Below are positions 21,484-31,715 of a stretch of DNA of 64,000 nucleotides, piece after piece (positions within the stretch are counted from its first letter, which is position 1; every line of letters begins with the position of its first letter). A program made the position numbers and the translations under genes. The notes beneath the pieces were generated by a model. It did no database searches and was not told the DNA's origin. It saw only the letters and a program-made list of their open reading frames with translations. Source of the stretch: Arion vulgaris (lineage: Eukaryota; Mollusca; Gastropoda; Stylommatophora; Arionidae); NCBI GenBank assembly GCA_020796225.1, contig CM036755.1, positions 66,470,049 to 66,534,048 on the forward strand, in the 5' to 3' direction.

Positions 21484-21735
21484 TGAGCGTCTGTAGCTCA
21501 AGCGGTAGTGAGCTCGATCACAAACCAAGCGTGCCTGGTTCAAACTCCACGGTTGGCAAGTTTGGAAGCAAATTCGTTTCCGTGGAATTTTTATAAAAGG
21601 TAAATATAGACCTCACCGTTCAGAAAGCAATGACAAACTACTAAACGTATAAGTGGTGGCTAGAAAATCAACGACTCGTTTACTAGGATTGATGGCTACG
21701 TCCTGTAAAGGATATGCCACGATTTTCATTCAGAC
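21484..21735 (+). mobile_element. SINE family A copy (tRNA-derived)
   Basis: The head GCGTCTGTAGCTCAAGCGG, B-box region CTGGTTCAAACTCCACGG, then GAAGCAAATTCGTTTCCGTG, GTTCAGAAAGCAATGACAAA and end GGATATGCCACGATTTTCAT. This is the best-preserved copy of family A. Confidence 0.88.
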
Positions 21736-21775
21736 AGAAGATGAAAGAAATGAAAATGTCCCACGTAATCTTTAC

Positions 21776-21857
21776 AGATCGATAGCTGTGAGATCGATAG
21801 CTGTGAGATCGATAGCTGTGAGATCGATAGCTGTGAGATCGATAGCTGTGAAATGTC
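21776..21857. repeat. 15-bp minisatellite
   Basis: About five copies of GATCGATAGCTGTGA. They produce an in-frame Arg-Ser-Ile-Ala-Val repeat with no sign of being part of a gene. Confidence 0.93.
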
Positions 21858-21875
21858 TATCATTTCACTTGCTTG

Positions 21876-22515
21876 AACTTCTTCTTCTTCAAACTCTCCA
21901 TATCGACCACTTGTTAACCACTCTGTGTGATTTGTTTGTGATCTGGGCCTAAGAGCGATTGTTCGCTGTGTCAGTTATGCGCATACAAGTAGGCCAGCAC
22001 ATCCGATTTCTGAGATGCTTTTTATTTACTAGGGGGAAAATTCCTAACGGATAAACTGTGTGCGAGTTCTTGTGTGTTTTATAGTGTGATTGACGCGGTT
22101 TCTGACCACTATAAGCGTATAGAATGTGATATTTAGTGTCCATGTTTGTGTGTGTTTGGTCAGAGCAAGCAACTGACCGTACATTGTGGTCATTGAGCGC
22201 GCCGGTGCCTTTTCGGAGAATAGCGTGACCTGTTACCGATAGGCTGCGCACCGTGTAGTGATGGACTAAGAGCGAGTCCAACCCGCTGCCTTGTAAGTCA
22301 ATAAAATAAGGCTAAAGGTGGGCAGCCTGACAGAGACGCCGCAGAAGACGAGTGCACGATATACATCGCAAATCGTTTTAAGATGACGACATGGACATTT
22401 ACTAGGGTATCTTCCCTAAACCCCTACCCTCAGTCGCCTCTCTTACAACACGCCGTGTAGATCGCAGTGTTTCTATTTGTTGCTCCCATTGAAGGGCCCG
22501 GCAAGACACGGGCGG
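21876..22515 (-). mobile_element. SINE family D copy split by a 362-bp insertion
   Basis: The left part (21876-22034) carries CTTCTTCTTCTTCAAACTCTCC through TTTATTTACTAGGG. The right part (22397-22515) resumes at ATTTACTAGGGTATCTTCC and continues to the head. The break duplicates ATTTACTAGGG. Confidence 0.88.
22035..22396. mobile_element. Unidentified 362-bp insertion with 11-bp TSD
   Basis: It is flanked by ATTTACTAGGG at 22024-22034 and 22397-22407 within a SINE D. It lacks obvious terminal inverted repeats. It contains CAACCCGCTGCCTTGTAAGT, reminiscent of the repeat at 33690-33910 (CAACCTGCTGCCTTGCAGGT). It is probably a retroposed short element, orientation unknown. Confidence 0.75.
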
Positions 22516-22634
22516 TGTTAGATATCTCAGCAAAGCCATTAACTGTATGATGTCCGTACATGTCCCATTGCAATTTATGCTTATCCATGCCTGTTAGGGC
22601 TGACATGTTCCGTCTGAGATGGGAAAAGTTATGG

Positions 22635-22892
22635 AGTATTCATGTGGATTTGTGGTTAAGCCCTCCCCTTGCGTTCTGTAGGTAGTGGGTTCGAATCGGA
22701 CCGCGTCATTCAGTTCACGATTTTTTTTTTTTCAAAAGACTACTATTATTTTTTCGGAGCTAAGGAGACCGTTATTTGTGCAATACTCTCGGCAGATGGC
22801 GTGCAATTTCTGCAGATAGGGACTAAGCGAAATGGGGTCAAACCTGGCGCAATGAAGTCAACCTTCGGCTTTAGACTCGTAAACCCTGCCCG
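22635..22892 (+). mobile_element. SINE family B copy
   Basis: The head GTGGTTAAGCCCTCCCCTTG, B box GGGTTCGAATCGG, a T run, then TTTGTGCAATACTCTCGGC, AACCTGGCGCAATGAAGTC and TTCGGCTTTAGACTCG. Confidence 0.88.
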
Positions 22893-22934
22893 TGTCCTAG
22901 CACATGCTAACAGTTACCACACGATATGAAATAT

Positions 22935-23205
22935 TTGGGTAATGACCCTCTCTATGTTAGTCTCTTTCTCATAGATTGTCTCCAGTTACAAGACTTGAAT
23001 TAATAGACCCTCTCTATTTTAGTCTGTTTCTCTTAGATGTGTCTCCTAGTTAAGCAAGACAGTGAATATTTGGATAATGGCCCTCTCTATTTTGAGTTTC
23101 TTTCTCATAGATGTTCTCTAGTTAAGCAAGACATTGAATATTTGGATAATGCCCTCTCTATATTTAGTCTCTTTCTCTAGATGTGTCTCCTAGTCTAGCA
23201 ATGAT
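22935..23205. repeat. ~70-75-bp tandem repeat
   Basis: Four diverged copies of ACCCTCTCTATTTTAGTCTC, CATAGATGTGTCTCC and AATATTTGGATAATG order. Confidence 0.85.
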
Positions 23206-23329
23206 TTTCCATTTATTCTATTTGATCAGCCCACGACGTGTTGTTCACTGCAGGGCATGGTTGTCATGATATTCCGAGAAAATATTGGTTAACACAAGGT
23301 TATAGATATCTTCATAGAGTTTGTCCGGA

Positions 23330-23970
23330 AATAATACTGGGGAAATACTAGGGGTGAAATAGTACTGGTGAAGTAGTACTTTAGAAATATGACATGTGAA
23401 ACTGTACTGGTGAAAGGGTACTAGTGAAATATCGCGGGTGAAATGGTACTGGTGATATGCAACTAGTGAAATATCAAGGGTAAAATGGGATTGATTAGAT
23501 ATTGCAGGTAAAATAATAATAATAATTCCTCTCGTACCGTTATACGTTACATAGGTGCAAGTAATTTCTCCATACCGCTCTATCCTGGGCAACTCGCTCA
23601 ATCTCATCCATGAAACTGAGACCGATATTTCTTGCCTCTCTCAGCAAAGTTCGTTTCAGGGTCCCTTAGGTCGACCTCTCTTTCTTGAACCCTTTCTTCC
23701 CATTAAATGCCTGCTTTGATATTCGTTGATCATTTCTCCTCAAGGGTGTGTCCAACATATCTCCATCTTCTCTTTCTTATAACAGTTGTCACTAGTGGTA
23801 CCGGTGACATGGAACTAGGGAACTGTCAAGGGTAAAATGGGATTGATTAGATAGTGCGGGTAAAATGGAATGGGTGAACTAATACCTATGAAATGGCGTT
23901 GGTGAAATTGTACTGGTAAAATGGGACTAGGTAGTACTGGTGAAATGGAATTGGGAAAATGGGATTATCG
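23330..23970. repeat. ~15-bp minisatellite split by a LINE
   Basis: Copies of GGTGAAATGGTACTG and relatives at 23330-23512 and again at 23806-23970. GGGTAAAATGGGATTGATTA appears on both sides. The LINE fragment 23513-23805 interrupts the array. Confidence 0.85.
23513..23805 (-). mobile_element. LINE 3' fragment with (ATT)n tail
   Basis: On the + strand it starts AATAATAATAATTCCTCTCG, then GTACCGTTATACGTTACATAG, matching 19725-20105 base for base over long runs. It encodes the same RT C-terminal tail on the - strand. Confidence 0.88.
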
Positions 23971-24069
23971 GTGTTCATGGTTTATTATATGTGTACGTGC
24001 TTGTGTGTGTGTGTGCGTACGTATGAACAGTATTGTATGAATATGTATGTGTTTGTGTGCGTATATTCT

Positions 24070-24445
24070 TTCCATGTGAGGTTTATGTTGTGTACATGAG
24101 GTAGTGTACATATGCTTATGTAGATATATTATGTTGTGTACATGAGTTAGTGTACATATGCTTTGTATGTAGATTATTATGTTGTGTACATGAGGTAGTG
24201 TACATATGCTTTAGTTGATAGATATATTATGTTTTACATGAGGCTAGTGTAATATGCTTTTGTTGTAAATATATATATATATGTTACATGAGGTAGTGTA
24301 CATATGCTTGTTGTAGATATATTGTCATAGTGTTCAATCATGAAGTTCATATTCAATATCTCAGCTCTTGTTGTGATATATTATGTTGTGTACATGAGGT
24401 AGTGTACATATGCTTTGTTGTAGATATATTATGTTTTTATATGAA
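24070..24445. repeat. ~47-bp satellite
   Basis: About eight copies with TTATGTTGTGTACATGAG, GTAGTGTACATATGCTT and GTTGTAGATATA. The fifth and sixth copies are degraded. Confidence 0.9.
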
Positions 24446-24499
24446 CCTAGGGAAGAAAATTATGTATGATCTGTAATCGTTCTGTTAAATATATATATA

Positions 24500-24965
24500 T
24501 ATATCTCTCACGCATACCCTTTTAACACGGATTGGGGCATAGGCTCTCAACCAACTCATGTCAAGTCTTCATATCTCAAGCTATCTCCTCCAGCTCCCTC
24601 CAGCTCTTCTTTATATTATTGATCTCTGCCTCCAAATTTCGTGTCCATATATTTATAGGCTTCACTATCTGTCGCTGTGGGTTCCAGGAAAGGAACCTTC
24701 TTGTTATATACCCCTCTGATTTCTCAAAGAATGTCATATCCAGCGCCATCGTCTTTTTTTTTAACCTCTTGGTGCACTGGAATCTGTCTTGTTCTTTCCA
24801 TAAGTTCCTCATTTGTGACCTTATCGTACCATCTCAGTCCCTCTATTCTGCGCAGACACCAGTTGATTGCAATTTATGCATTATTATTTTAGTCATTCTT
24901 CATGTTTCTGACCCATACAGCAGAACTGCTTTAACATTAGAGTTAAATATTCTAATTTGTGTGTG
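24500..24965 (-). mobile_element. LINE 3' fragment
   Basis: The - strand reads RNLWKEQDRFQCTKRLKKK, FLSWNPQRQ and NLEAEINNIKKSWRELEE, the same family as 19130-19585 and 43220-43735. It is interrupted by stops. Confidence 0.88.
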
Positions 24966-24984
24966 TTATACTTGGACGTATACT

Positions 24985-25150
24985 ATATCCCATCTTTTCG
25001 ATTCGAGAGGAAGACCACGAAAAAGATGGTTGGATGGCGTAGCAGAACCCTATCAAAGAGGACAATTAACAATCACCCAAGCCACCAGCACAGTGCAAGA
25101 CAAAAACAGAAAACCACAACACTGGGCAACAACCCCTAACAGTGAAACGA
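24985..25150 (+). mobile_element. LINE extreme C-terminus
   Basis: The frame reads RGRPRKRWLDGVAEPYQRGQ, TITQATSTVQDKNRKPQHW, ATTPNSET, then AAGAAAAAAAAGAAAG and a (TA)n run. It is the same family as 35100-35524. Confidence 0.85.
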
Positions 25151-25522
25151 CAAAGAAAAAAAAGAAAGAAGAAGAAGATATATATATATAGATATATATA
25201 TATTGCGTGCGCCCATGTTACAGCTGTTCCATATAACCTTTCCCAACAACTCCCAAGTACAACCTCATCATCACCGACCTGACCCGTTGTCCCAAAATAC
25301 GCTAAAGGTCACGTCACTCATAATTATCAACCTTACATAGCGTAATCATATACCCCCTACACGGCCTGGTTCCACTTAGACGTGGCTCATTCCGTCTCAT
25401 TCACTTCTCATTCACGTTAGTTATATTTGCCTGATCCATTCTTTTTTTTAAACCATGCATTATTCATTGGGGATGATATTATGTATGCTCTTATGATAAA
25501 TACTGTGTGTATTCTTCCTCAG
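25151..25522. other. Intronic DNA before the FHA exon
   Basis: (TA)n at 25178-25202, then unassigned AT-rich sequence up to the acceptor. A pyrimidine-rich TATTCTTCCTCAG precedes the exon. Confidence 0.6.
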
Positions 25523-25635
25523 GACATGCATCAATGGATCAGTAATTCGCGAGAAACATCGAGTGAGGCACGGAGATCGTATTCTGTGGGGCAATAATCA
25601 CTTCTTCAGGCTCAATTGCCCACGTCTGGCCAATA
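25523..25635 (+). CDS. KIF13: KIF13-type kinesin exon, end of FHA domain
   Basis: This internal exon has an acceptor TTCTTCCTCAG at its left edge and a donor GTAAGTAG at its right. It encodes 37 complete residues, starting TCINGSV and containing HGDRILWGNNHFFRLN, then ending NCPRLAN. From family knowledge, HGDRILWGNNHFFR(I/L)N is the last beta-strand region of the FHA domain in KIF13A/KIF13B and fly Khc-73. These are plus-end microtubule motors that carry vesicles. KIF1- and KIF16-type FHA domains have a different sequence here. The exon is 113 nt: it begins with one base completing a codon and ends with one base of the next codon (phase 1). The motor-domain exons and the start of FHA are not visible upstream in the window. 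The reading frame is open and undamaged. Product recognition is from memory; a protein search would settle it. Confidence 0.88.
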
Positions 25636-25734
25636 GTAAGTAGATATGTTGATTTTGTATTCTTCTTGTGTGTTGGTTCTATGCTTGATTATTCTAGGGG
25701 TTACTATTGGTTTAGGTTCAAGACCTTGTTTCCA

Positions 25735-25890
25735 TAACATTACACTACAAGTGCTTGCTTTCATTAAAGTACATCTCAAAATGATTATCATTACATAGTT
25801 ACATAGAACCATTGCTTTCATTAACGTACATCTCAATGGTTACACTATAGTACAAGTCATTTCTTTCATTAAAGTACATCTCAATGATTC
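25735..25890. repeat. ~45-bp tandem repeat
   Basis: About three to four copies of TTTCATTAAAGTACATCTCA with intervening TTACA(C/T)TA-type sequence, just inside the large KIF13 intron. Confidence 0.8.
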
Positions 25891-26024
25891 ATTTGAAGCA
25901 CAATACTGTGGCTCATTTGAAGTAGAAGTCCATTGTATACTTAGAAAATTAACTCCGTATGTCCTAAATAAATCATTGAAATCTTAGCTGACAAATTGAC
26001 TGTTAACGTTCTTGCCCTTCATCA

Positions 26025-26436
26025 ACCTTCTATGTTACAAACTGCACTCTTAACCTTCCTGTGCTATCTAACACAAACTCGCACTCTTGAACCTTCCTGT
26101 ACTACTCTAATACAAACTGACTCTTCAACCTTCCTGTACTAACCCTAAATTTTACAACCCTCGCACTCTTCAACCTTCCTGAAACTTATCTTACACAAAT
26201 TTCGACAACTCTGAACCTTCCGTACTATTCTAACACAAAACACGCTAGCTTGAAATCCTTCCTGTACTATCTAACACAAACTCGCACTCTTGAACCTTCC
26301 TGTACTATCTAACACAAACTCGCACTCTTCAACCTTCCTGTGCTATCTAACACAAACTCGCACTCTTCAACCTTCCTGTGCTATCTAACACAAACTCGCA
26401 CTCTTGAACCTTCCTGTACTATCTAACACAAACGTA
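26025..26436. repeat. 38-bp satellite
   Basis: About eleven copies with ACAAACTCGCACTCTTGAAC and CTTCCTGTACTATCTAAC. Copies at 26090-26240 are degraded and the later ones are near-identical. Confidence 0.93.
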
Positions 26437-26744
26437 CATATAATTAACAATTAAGGATAAGCTGATTGTGTTATCCTTACCTCGGTAATAACGATGATAT
26501 TGTATTTCAACTTGCTTACATAATCCATGATTAATTGTTATCAAGCCTCTAAACCCGTTCTACTTTCTTCCTTCCCCTGTAACGTTATGTTGTCTCTGAA
26601 ATGCTTCGATATAGATACAACGTGCTGGGAATCCCTTGCGCAAGATCGCTAAATGTGGCGCTGTAACAACACAAGAGAAACACGCTTAGCTGAGAATCAT
26701 CGTGCCGTTGAGGCACAGAGAAAACGAGCTGCGCAAAAATATAG
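26437..26744. other. Unassigned intronic DNA
   Basis: No recognised repeat. The short frame around 26653 has no supporting features. Confidence 0.45.
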
Positions 26745-26779
26745 AACACACAACACCCACATATCTGTCCTTAATCATC

Positions 26780-26956
26780 TGACCCGCAAGGAAGACGGAA
26801 AAGAGGACGTCCTTAACAGACCTGGAGACGAAGTCTTCTTGAGGAACTGAAGAGTGCTCAACTATCTTTTGAGACCATCAAGAAAACAGCCACAGACCTG
26901 GAAAAGTTATCAACAACTGTTGAGGCCATATACTCCGAGGAGCGAGAGGAATAAGT
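26780..26956 (+). mobile_element. RTE-like LINE 3' end
   Basis: ACCCGCAAGGAAGACGGAAA, GACGAAGTCTTCTTGAGGAA and CAACAACTGTTGAGGCC match the + strand copy at 29240-29410 and the - strand copy at 4020-4200. It ends GAGGAATAAGTCAAGA. Confidence 0.85.
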
Positions 26957-27085
26957 CAAGACACCTGTGGTAGGGATTGTGTTCTAGGTTTGGACTCATC
27001 ATCACCACACACACCAGAGAGGTGCAGAAGCACACGTCTGAGACTGTTGGCATCATCGCTTGCGATGGACGGCTATTATGTTGGG
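26957..27085 (+). mobile_element. LINE zinc-finger C-terminal fragment
   Basis: CACCTGTGGTAGGGATTGTG through CATCATCGCTTGCGATGGAC matches the finger unit and C-terminal remnant at 8690-8840. It is a single, unamplified copy. Confidence 0.8.
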
Positions 27086-27404
27086 GAACAATTATGTGTG
27101 ACACTTCTCGATGAAGGGAAAGAAAATTGATATTTTTTCCCTAATGCTTGCAGTCTTAATAGTTATGGTATTACTATCTCTGTCATCGTCTTGTGCAACG
27201 TGCTAACTTGCTATCCATTTTGGAGATACTCAGTATTAATAAAACAAACTAATATGGCTGGGTAGGGTGAGAAGAGAATGGATAATAGCGCATACCCAGC
27301 AGGTGCTGTTCTGGGAACTTTCTGAAGGGGTGCTGCTTCAAGACACCGCCTCGGAGTAACTGAACTTGCACAGATACAGATTTGGGGGGGGGGTTGATCA
27401 CTGT
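27086..27404. other. Unassigned intronic DNA
   Basis: No gene or repeat recognised; a short G run lies at 27385. Confidence 0.45.
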
Positions 27405-27592
27405 GTAAAGTGGATAAGACGTTCTCCTGACTTTCTGAAGATTTCCCCCGGATCTTCCAAGGATTGTTGCTGATGCTACGAAGTTCGTGCTTTGTGCAAA
27501 AATGTTACGTGCTAATTCTGCGCAGAGAGACGGTGTGCTATATTAGGAAACCAATGTAATGAAATCAGTCTTTCGCCACTATACCATCTTCT
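27405..27592 (+). mobile_element. SINE family B copy, degraded
   Basis: Keeps AGGATTGTTGCTGATGCTAC, GTTCGTGCTTTGTGCAA, TAATTCTGCGCAGAGAGAC and AATGAAATCAGTCTTTCG. The B box is mutated (CCGGATCTTCC). Confidence 0.75.
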
Positions 27593-28209
27593 TCTTTGTT
27601 ATTATTTTATTTGATATAAATACACCCTTTGTACAAGTACAACTGGATACCTAAGACACAGAGTGAGGTGTGTGTTTAATCAGCGAGCAACAGGAACCAT
27701 TAGTATGCATTCTCTTTGATATCTGTTAGGGGAGACTGAGCACCTATGAGTCTGCCCGGAGTGCAATGACGTCAGTTTAGTAACCAATAACCGATAACCA
27801 ATTTTTTTAAAATATAAAACACAACCATAACGCTCGTCGCTAGTACAAAAATCATTACTCAAGTATTTGTTGAAACTATTGAGAATTGATCAATGCTCTC
27901 ACCTCCTCAAGGCGAGACTGTTTCTCTGTGCTGTATATATATATATATATATGTTTGCTAACTCATTTTTATTTATGAATTTTTAAAATATTGGTTATAT
28001 GAATTGTATTGATTCGTTAGTTTCGCTGCTTGTGAATTGATCATCATACGTGGTCGGATGTTGACTCAGTGTGGTAGATATATATTTTTAATACTTTTTT
28101 TTGGTTTTGTTTTTTAAATATTCATTAGTGAAGTTTTCAGTTGTGTATATAGAGAATGGTGGACGTGTACATAGTTTCTATGCTATTTAAGAGAGATCTT
28201 TAATACAGT
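27593..28209. other. Unassigned AT-rich intronic DNA
   Basis: Contains a (TA)n run at about 27935-27955 and nothing else I can name. Confidence 0.45.
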
Positions 28210-28322
28210 GTTGCTACGGAGTTCGTGCACTACCGCTGAGATCTTCCTGTGTAAGAAAGAGATCGGGGCACGATTGGTTACTCACTGAAGTGCAATGATG
28301 ATGGTCCTATCAATCAGCTTTT
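28210..28322 (+). repeat. Repeat family H copy
   Basis: ATCTTCCTGTGTAAGAAAGA, GGTTACTCACTGAAGTGCAA and GATGGTCCTATCAATCA match 55565-55680. Two copies only; type unknown. Confidence 0.75.
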
Positions 28323-28567
28323 GACGCCAAGAAAAGTATCAACCACTTTACATGTAAAGAAAGCACCAGCATTATTTTAGCTATGAACATCGCCCGTGTG
28401 TTGTCAGGGCTCGCTAGGGGACAAAGAATAGTACCACTGCGACCTACAAGGCATGTTGTGAGAGGCGACTGAGGTAGGCGCCTAAAGTTTACTATCCTAG
28501 TAAATAAAAAGCGTCGCAGAAATCGGATGTGCTGGCCTACTTGTAGGCGCATAACTGGCACAATGTA

Positions 28568-28826
28568 CAGGGTGTTCAAGATAATTGCAGCCCCATTGAC
28601 AAATCGAAATTTGCCAGATAATCTATCACGTTGTGTTTATTTAGTATTTAAACCGGTTCTGACTAGCTCGTCTTACGTCACATGTGTTCACCGCCCCTTC
28701 CCGCACTACAATTACACACCATCACACAACCTTGACCTATACTACGTCATAACTGAACCTTCACATTTCCATACATATATGCCAGATTAGCTCCATTCAT
28801 AGGCTGCTTTTAAGTTGAACACCCTG
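28568..28826. mobile_element. Mariner-like MITE with TA target duplication
   Basis: The 259-bp element has terminal inverted repeats CAGGGTGTTCAA at both ends and flanking TA dinucleotides (28566-28567 and 28827-28828). TA duplication and CAGGGTGTTC-type ends are characteristic of the Tc1/mariner superfamily. There is no coding capacity, so it needed a transposase supplied elsewhere. Other SINE D copies give the uninterrupted target (CAATGTACAATC or CAACGTACAATC). Confidence 0.9.
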
Positions 28827-28855
28827 TACAATCACTTTTAGGCTCAGATCACACT

Positions 28856-29419
28856 AATCAGTCAGAAGGTACAGATGAGGACATTAATGCCAGGATTAGG
28901 AAAGCAGGACAAGTCTTTGCTATCCTGACACAGTGTGGAAATCTACTGCCATCTCTACTAAAACAAAGCTCAAGATATTCAGCTCAAATGTGAAATCTGT
29001 GTTGCTGTATGGCTCGGAAACGTGGCGAGTCACCAAGTTAAATATAAATAAGATTCAGATCTTTGTCAACGGATGCCTTCGGCGGATTCTCAGACTGGGA
29101 TGGTGTGACAGGACTGCAAACACAGACCTGTGGATAATAACGAGACAGGGACCCATGATGACCCAGGTTAAGAGGGAAAATGGCGATGGGTCGAGCATAC
29201 CCTACGGAAGACACAGTCAAGTGTCACTTAACAAAAACTTGACAAGAAAAACGGAAAGAGGACGTCCTTAACATACCTAGAGACGAAGTCTTCTTGAGGA
29301 ACTGAAGGGTGCTCGACTATCCCATGAGACCATAAAGAAAACAGCCATAGACATAGAAAAGTGATCAACAACTGTTGAGGCCCTATACTCCACGAGGAAC
29401 GGAGATGAATAAGTCAAAC
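28856..29419 (+). mobile_element. RTE-like LINE 3' fragment nested in a SINE
   Basis: The + strand encodes EGTDEDINARIRKAGQ, then SVLLYGSETWRVTK, GCLRRILRLGWCDR and TLYSTR-type ends in shifted frames, ending GATGAATAAGTCAAA. It lies inside the SINE D. Target duplication is not obvious. Confidence 0.85.
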
Positions 29420-29634
29420 GTACAAATCATAAAGAGTGGTTTAACAAGTGGTCGATATGGAGTGCTCAAAGAAGAAGCAGATATAAACATAGCACATCAT
29501 TCAATCAATATATACCGTCTGCCTAGCGAATGTTAGTTGTAATAGCTCTCCAACAAGATCTGCCTCTTGCTCTGGCGTTACACTCTGGCAGACTATTGCT
29601 TGTTCACTTCCTGATGTTTCACTCCCAGTTGTAT

Positions 29635-29930
29635 CAGTGCTGTTCTATGTCTCGGAAACATGGAGAACAACAAAAGCAACCACCATAAAACTATAGATCT
29701 TCGTCAATGAATGTTTACGTTGAGTAGAGGGACTGAGAAAATATGATGAGATTACGAAACAGAAACTCAGATAAAGAACTAAGCAGATACCAATGGAGAG
29801 TGAGCTAAGGAAGAGAAGCTGGCGATGGATATGACACACATTGAGAAAAACCGACTGGAAGCATTTTTGGAACCCGCAGGGAAAGAGGAGATGGGGAAGG
29901 CCTAGAAATACCTGGAGAAGAAAGCTGGAG
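29635..29930 (+). mobile_element. RTE-like LINE fragment
   Basis: Reads LFYVSETWRTTKATTIKL, IFVNECLR, EGLRKYDEITKQKLR, then RSWRWI and RRWGRPRNTWRRKLEP. It is cut off on the right by a SINE D. Confidence 0.85.
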
Positions 29931-30188
29931 CCCGTGTGGTGCCAGGTCCCGCAAGGGAAACAAAGAATAGTACCACTGCGACCTACAAGGCATGCGTAAG
30001 AGGCGACTGATGTAGGACCTATGGAAGCTACCCTAGTAAATAAAAGCGTAGCAGAAATCGGATGTACTGACCTGCTTGTAGGCGCATGAATGGCACAACG
30101 TACAATCGCTGGTTGTACGATCGCATACACATCACAGAACGGTTAATAAGTGATTGCTATTGTACGTTCGAAGAAGAAGAAGAAGAAG
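29931..30188 (+). mobile_element. SINE family D copy
   Basis: CGTGTGGTGCCAGGTCCCGC, GTACCACTGCGACCTACAAG, GTAGCAGAAATCGGATGTAC, GCATGAATGGCACAACGTAC, ending GTTCGAAGAAGAAGAAGAAG. Confidence 0.9.
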
Positions 30189-30680
30189 AAAGATTCCCAA
30201 ACGTATGTGCAAATATAGTGACTCTAATAGCATCATAAGTTCAGGTCAATGTACCGGCAAAGATCATCTGCGCCACTGGATATGCTTTTAACTTTTAGTT
30301 GTAATTACCGTAATGTTTCTCTTCATTTACTTTCATATTTCTTTCTGGTCGGTTTCACTCGGTCACGCTTCTTTATGTTTAGAACTTGGCAATCATAACT
30401 CAGCTTACGCTTTACCCATGTGACATGTGCTTTAGTTGTATGTGTGAGCAAGATAGAGAGAGAGGAGACAGAATATCGATACATATAGAACATTCGATTT
30501 TTAAGTCGAACAAAAACTAGTGGGGCGTATTGAATTACCGCAGCCGACATTCCAGTTGTGAGGAAAGGAACGTGCCCATGTATTTTCAGTATACTTGGGT
30601 TTAGAAATGTGAAATGGCTATCATTTAAGACACTGCAGTTTGCGAAGGCTGCCGGATGTTTTCATATTTGTAACAAGCTT
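30189..30680. other. Unassigned intronic DNA
   Basis: No recognised repeat or exon. A 75-residue frame on the - strand has no family resemblance. Confidence 0.45.
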
Positions 30681-30681
30681 A

Positions 30682-30928
30682 TTCTTCTTCTTCAAACGCT
30701 CCACATTGACCATTTCTTGTGATTTGTATGTGATTTGAGTCTAAGAGCGATTATACTTTGTGCCAGTTATGTGCCTACAAGTAGGCCATCGCACCAGATT
30801 TCTGCGACGCTTTTTATTTATTACAGTAGCTTCCTAGACGCCTGCCCAATCGCCTTTACGACATGCCTTGTAGGTTGCAGTATTACTATTCTTTGCTCCT
30901 TGCGAGCCCTGCCAACACGCCAGCAGTA
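30682..30928 (-). mobile_element. SINE family D copy
   Basis: Reverse copy: ATTCTTCTTCTTCAAACGCT tail side, GTGCCTACAAGTAGGCC middle, CCTTTACGACATGCCTTGTA core, TGCGAGCCCTGCCAACACG head. Confidence 0.9.
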
Positions 30929-31079
30929 TAACAACAAGCAAGAATTTATCAATATATCTAGTATTCCTATTCCTTCAGTTTGATGTCTTTCAGCGTTTAG
31001 GGGAAAGCGAAGAGTTCTGGCAAGTTTCCTCGAGTGCGTCTCAATATTGTGTTTCCTACTGTCTGTTATTTCTGAGTTT

Positions 31080-31715
31080 GATCGTTTGTGTTCGTTTTAT
31101 CAAAGTGAATAATGCCAAAATACAACAGACTCCAGAGTTCAAATATCTCGGGAGTATATTCACAGCAGATGGAAAGATGGACAGAGAAATCGAGACTAGA
31201 TGCCAGAAGGCAAACGCAGTGACATACCAACTGTCACCACTATTAAAACATCCAAGCATTAACATAGCAGTCAAACGATAACTGATAAACTGCATATTTA
31301 TTCCAACTCTCTACTATCAGTGCCAAACATGGCCCCTGATTAAGACACAAGAAAGAAAGATTACTACATGTGAAATGAGATGTCTACGAAAAGATGTCAA
31401 CGTTACAAGGAGAGATAGAGTGAGAAACAGAATATCAGAAGCATCGTTGGTACTATACCATGCATACAGTACATCGAGAAGCAAAGAATCAAGTGGTTCG
31501 GCCATCTAATGAGAATGGAACCACATTTACTGCCATCACGTGCCTACAATAATCGACGCTCAGGCGGCGGAGCACGAGGCAGGCCAAGAACACGATGGAC
31601 AGATAACATCTCAGAGTCCCTGCGAAAGCATGGACTGACAACGTCAACACACCTGGCACAAGGTATGAAACTAACTCTCCCCACGACGCTTCACAGCAAA
31701 TGTGGTTAAGATAAG
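31080..31715 (+). mobile_element. LINE RT C-terminal fragment
   Basis: Reads EFKYLGSIFTADGKMDREIE, ANAVTYQLSPLLKHPS, LINCIFIPTLYYQCQTW, ERKITTCEMRCLRK, then GGGARGRPRTRWTDNISESL. Stops separate the blocks. Same family as 34250-34775 and 35100-35975. Confidence 0.9.

Larger units (their letters stand above)
28391..29485 (+). mobile_element. SINE family D copy interrupted by a MITE and a LINE
   Basis: The SINE reads from GTGTGTTGTCAGGGCTCGC to ACTGGCACAATGTA (28567), resumes at TACAATCACTTTTAGGCTCA (28827-28855), and ends with TACAAATCATAAAGAGTGG to CAAAGAAGAAG (about 29420-29485). Removing both inserts restores the family-D consensus seen at 20865-21130 and 29931-30185. Confidence 0.9.
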
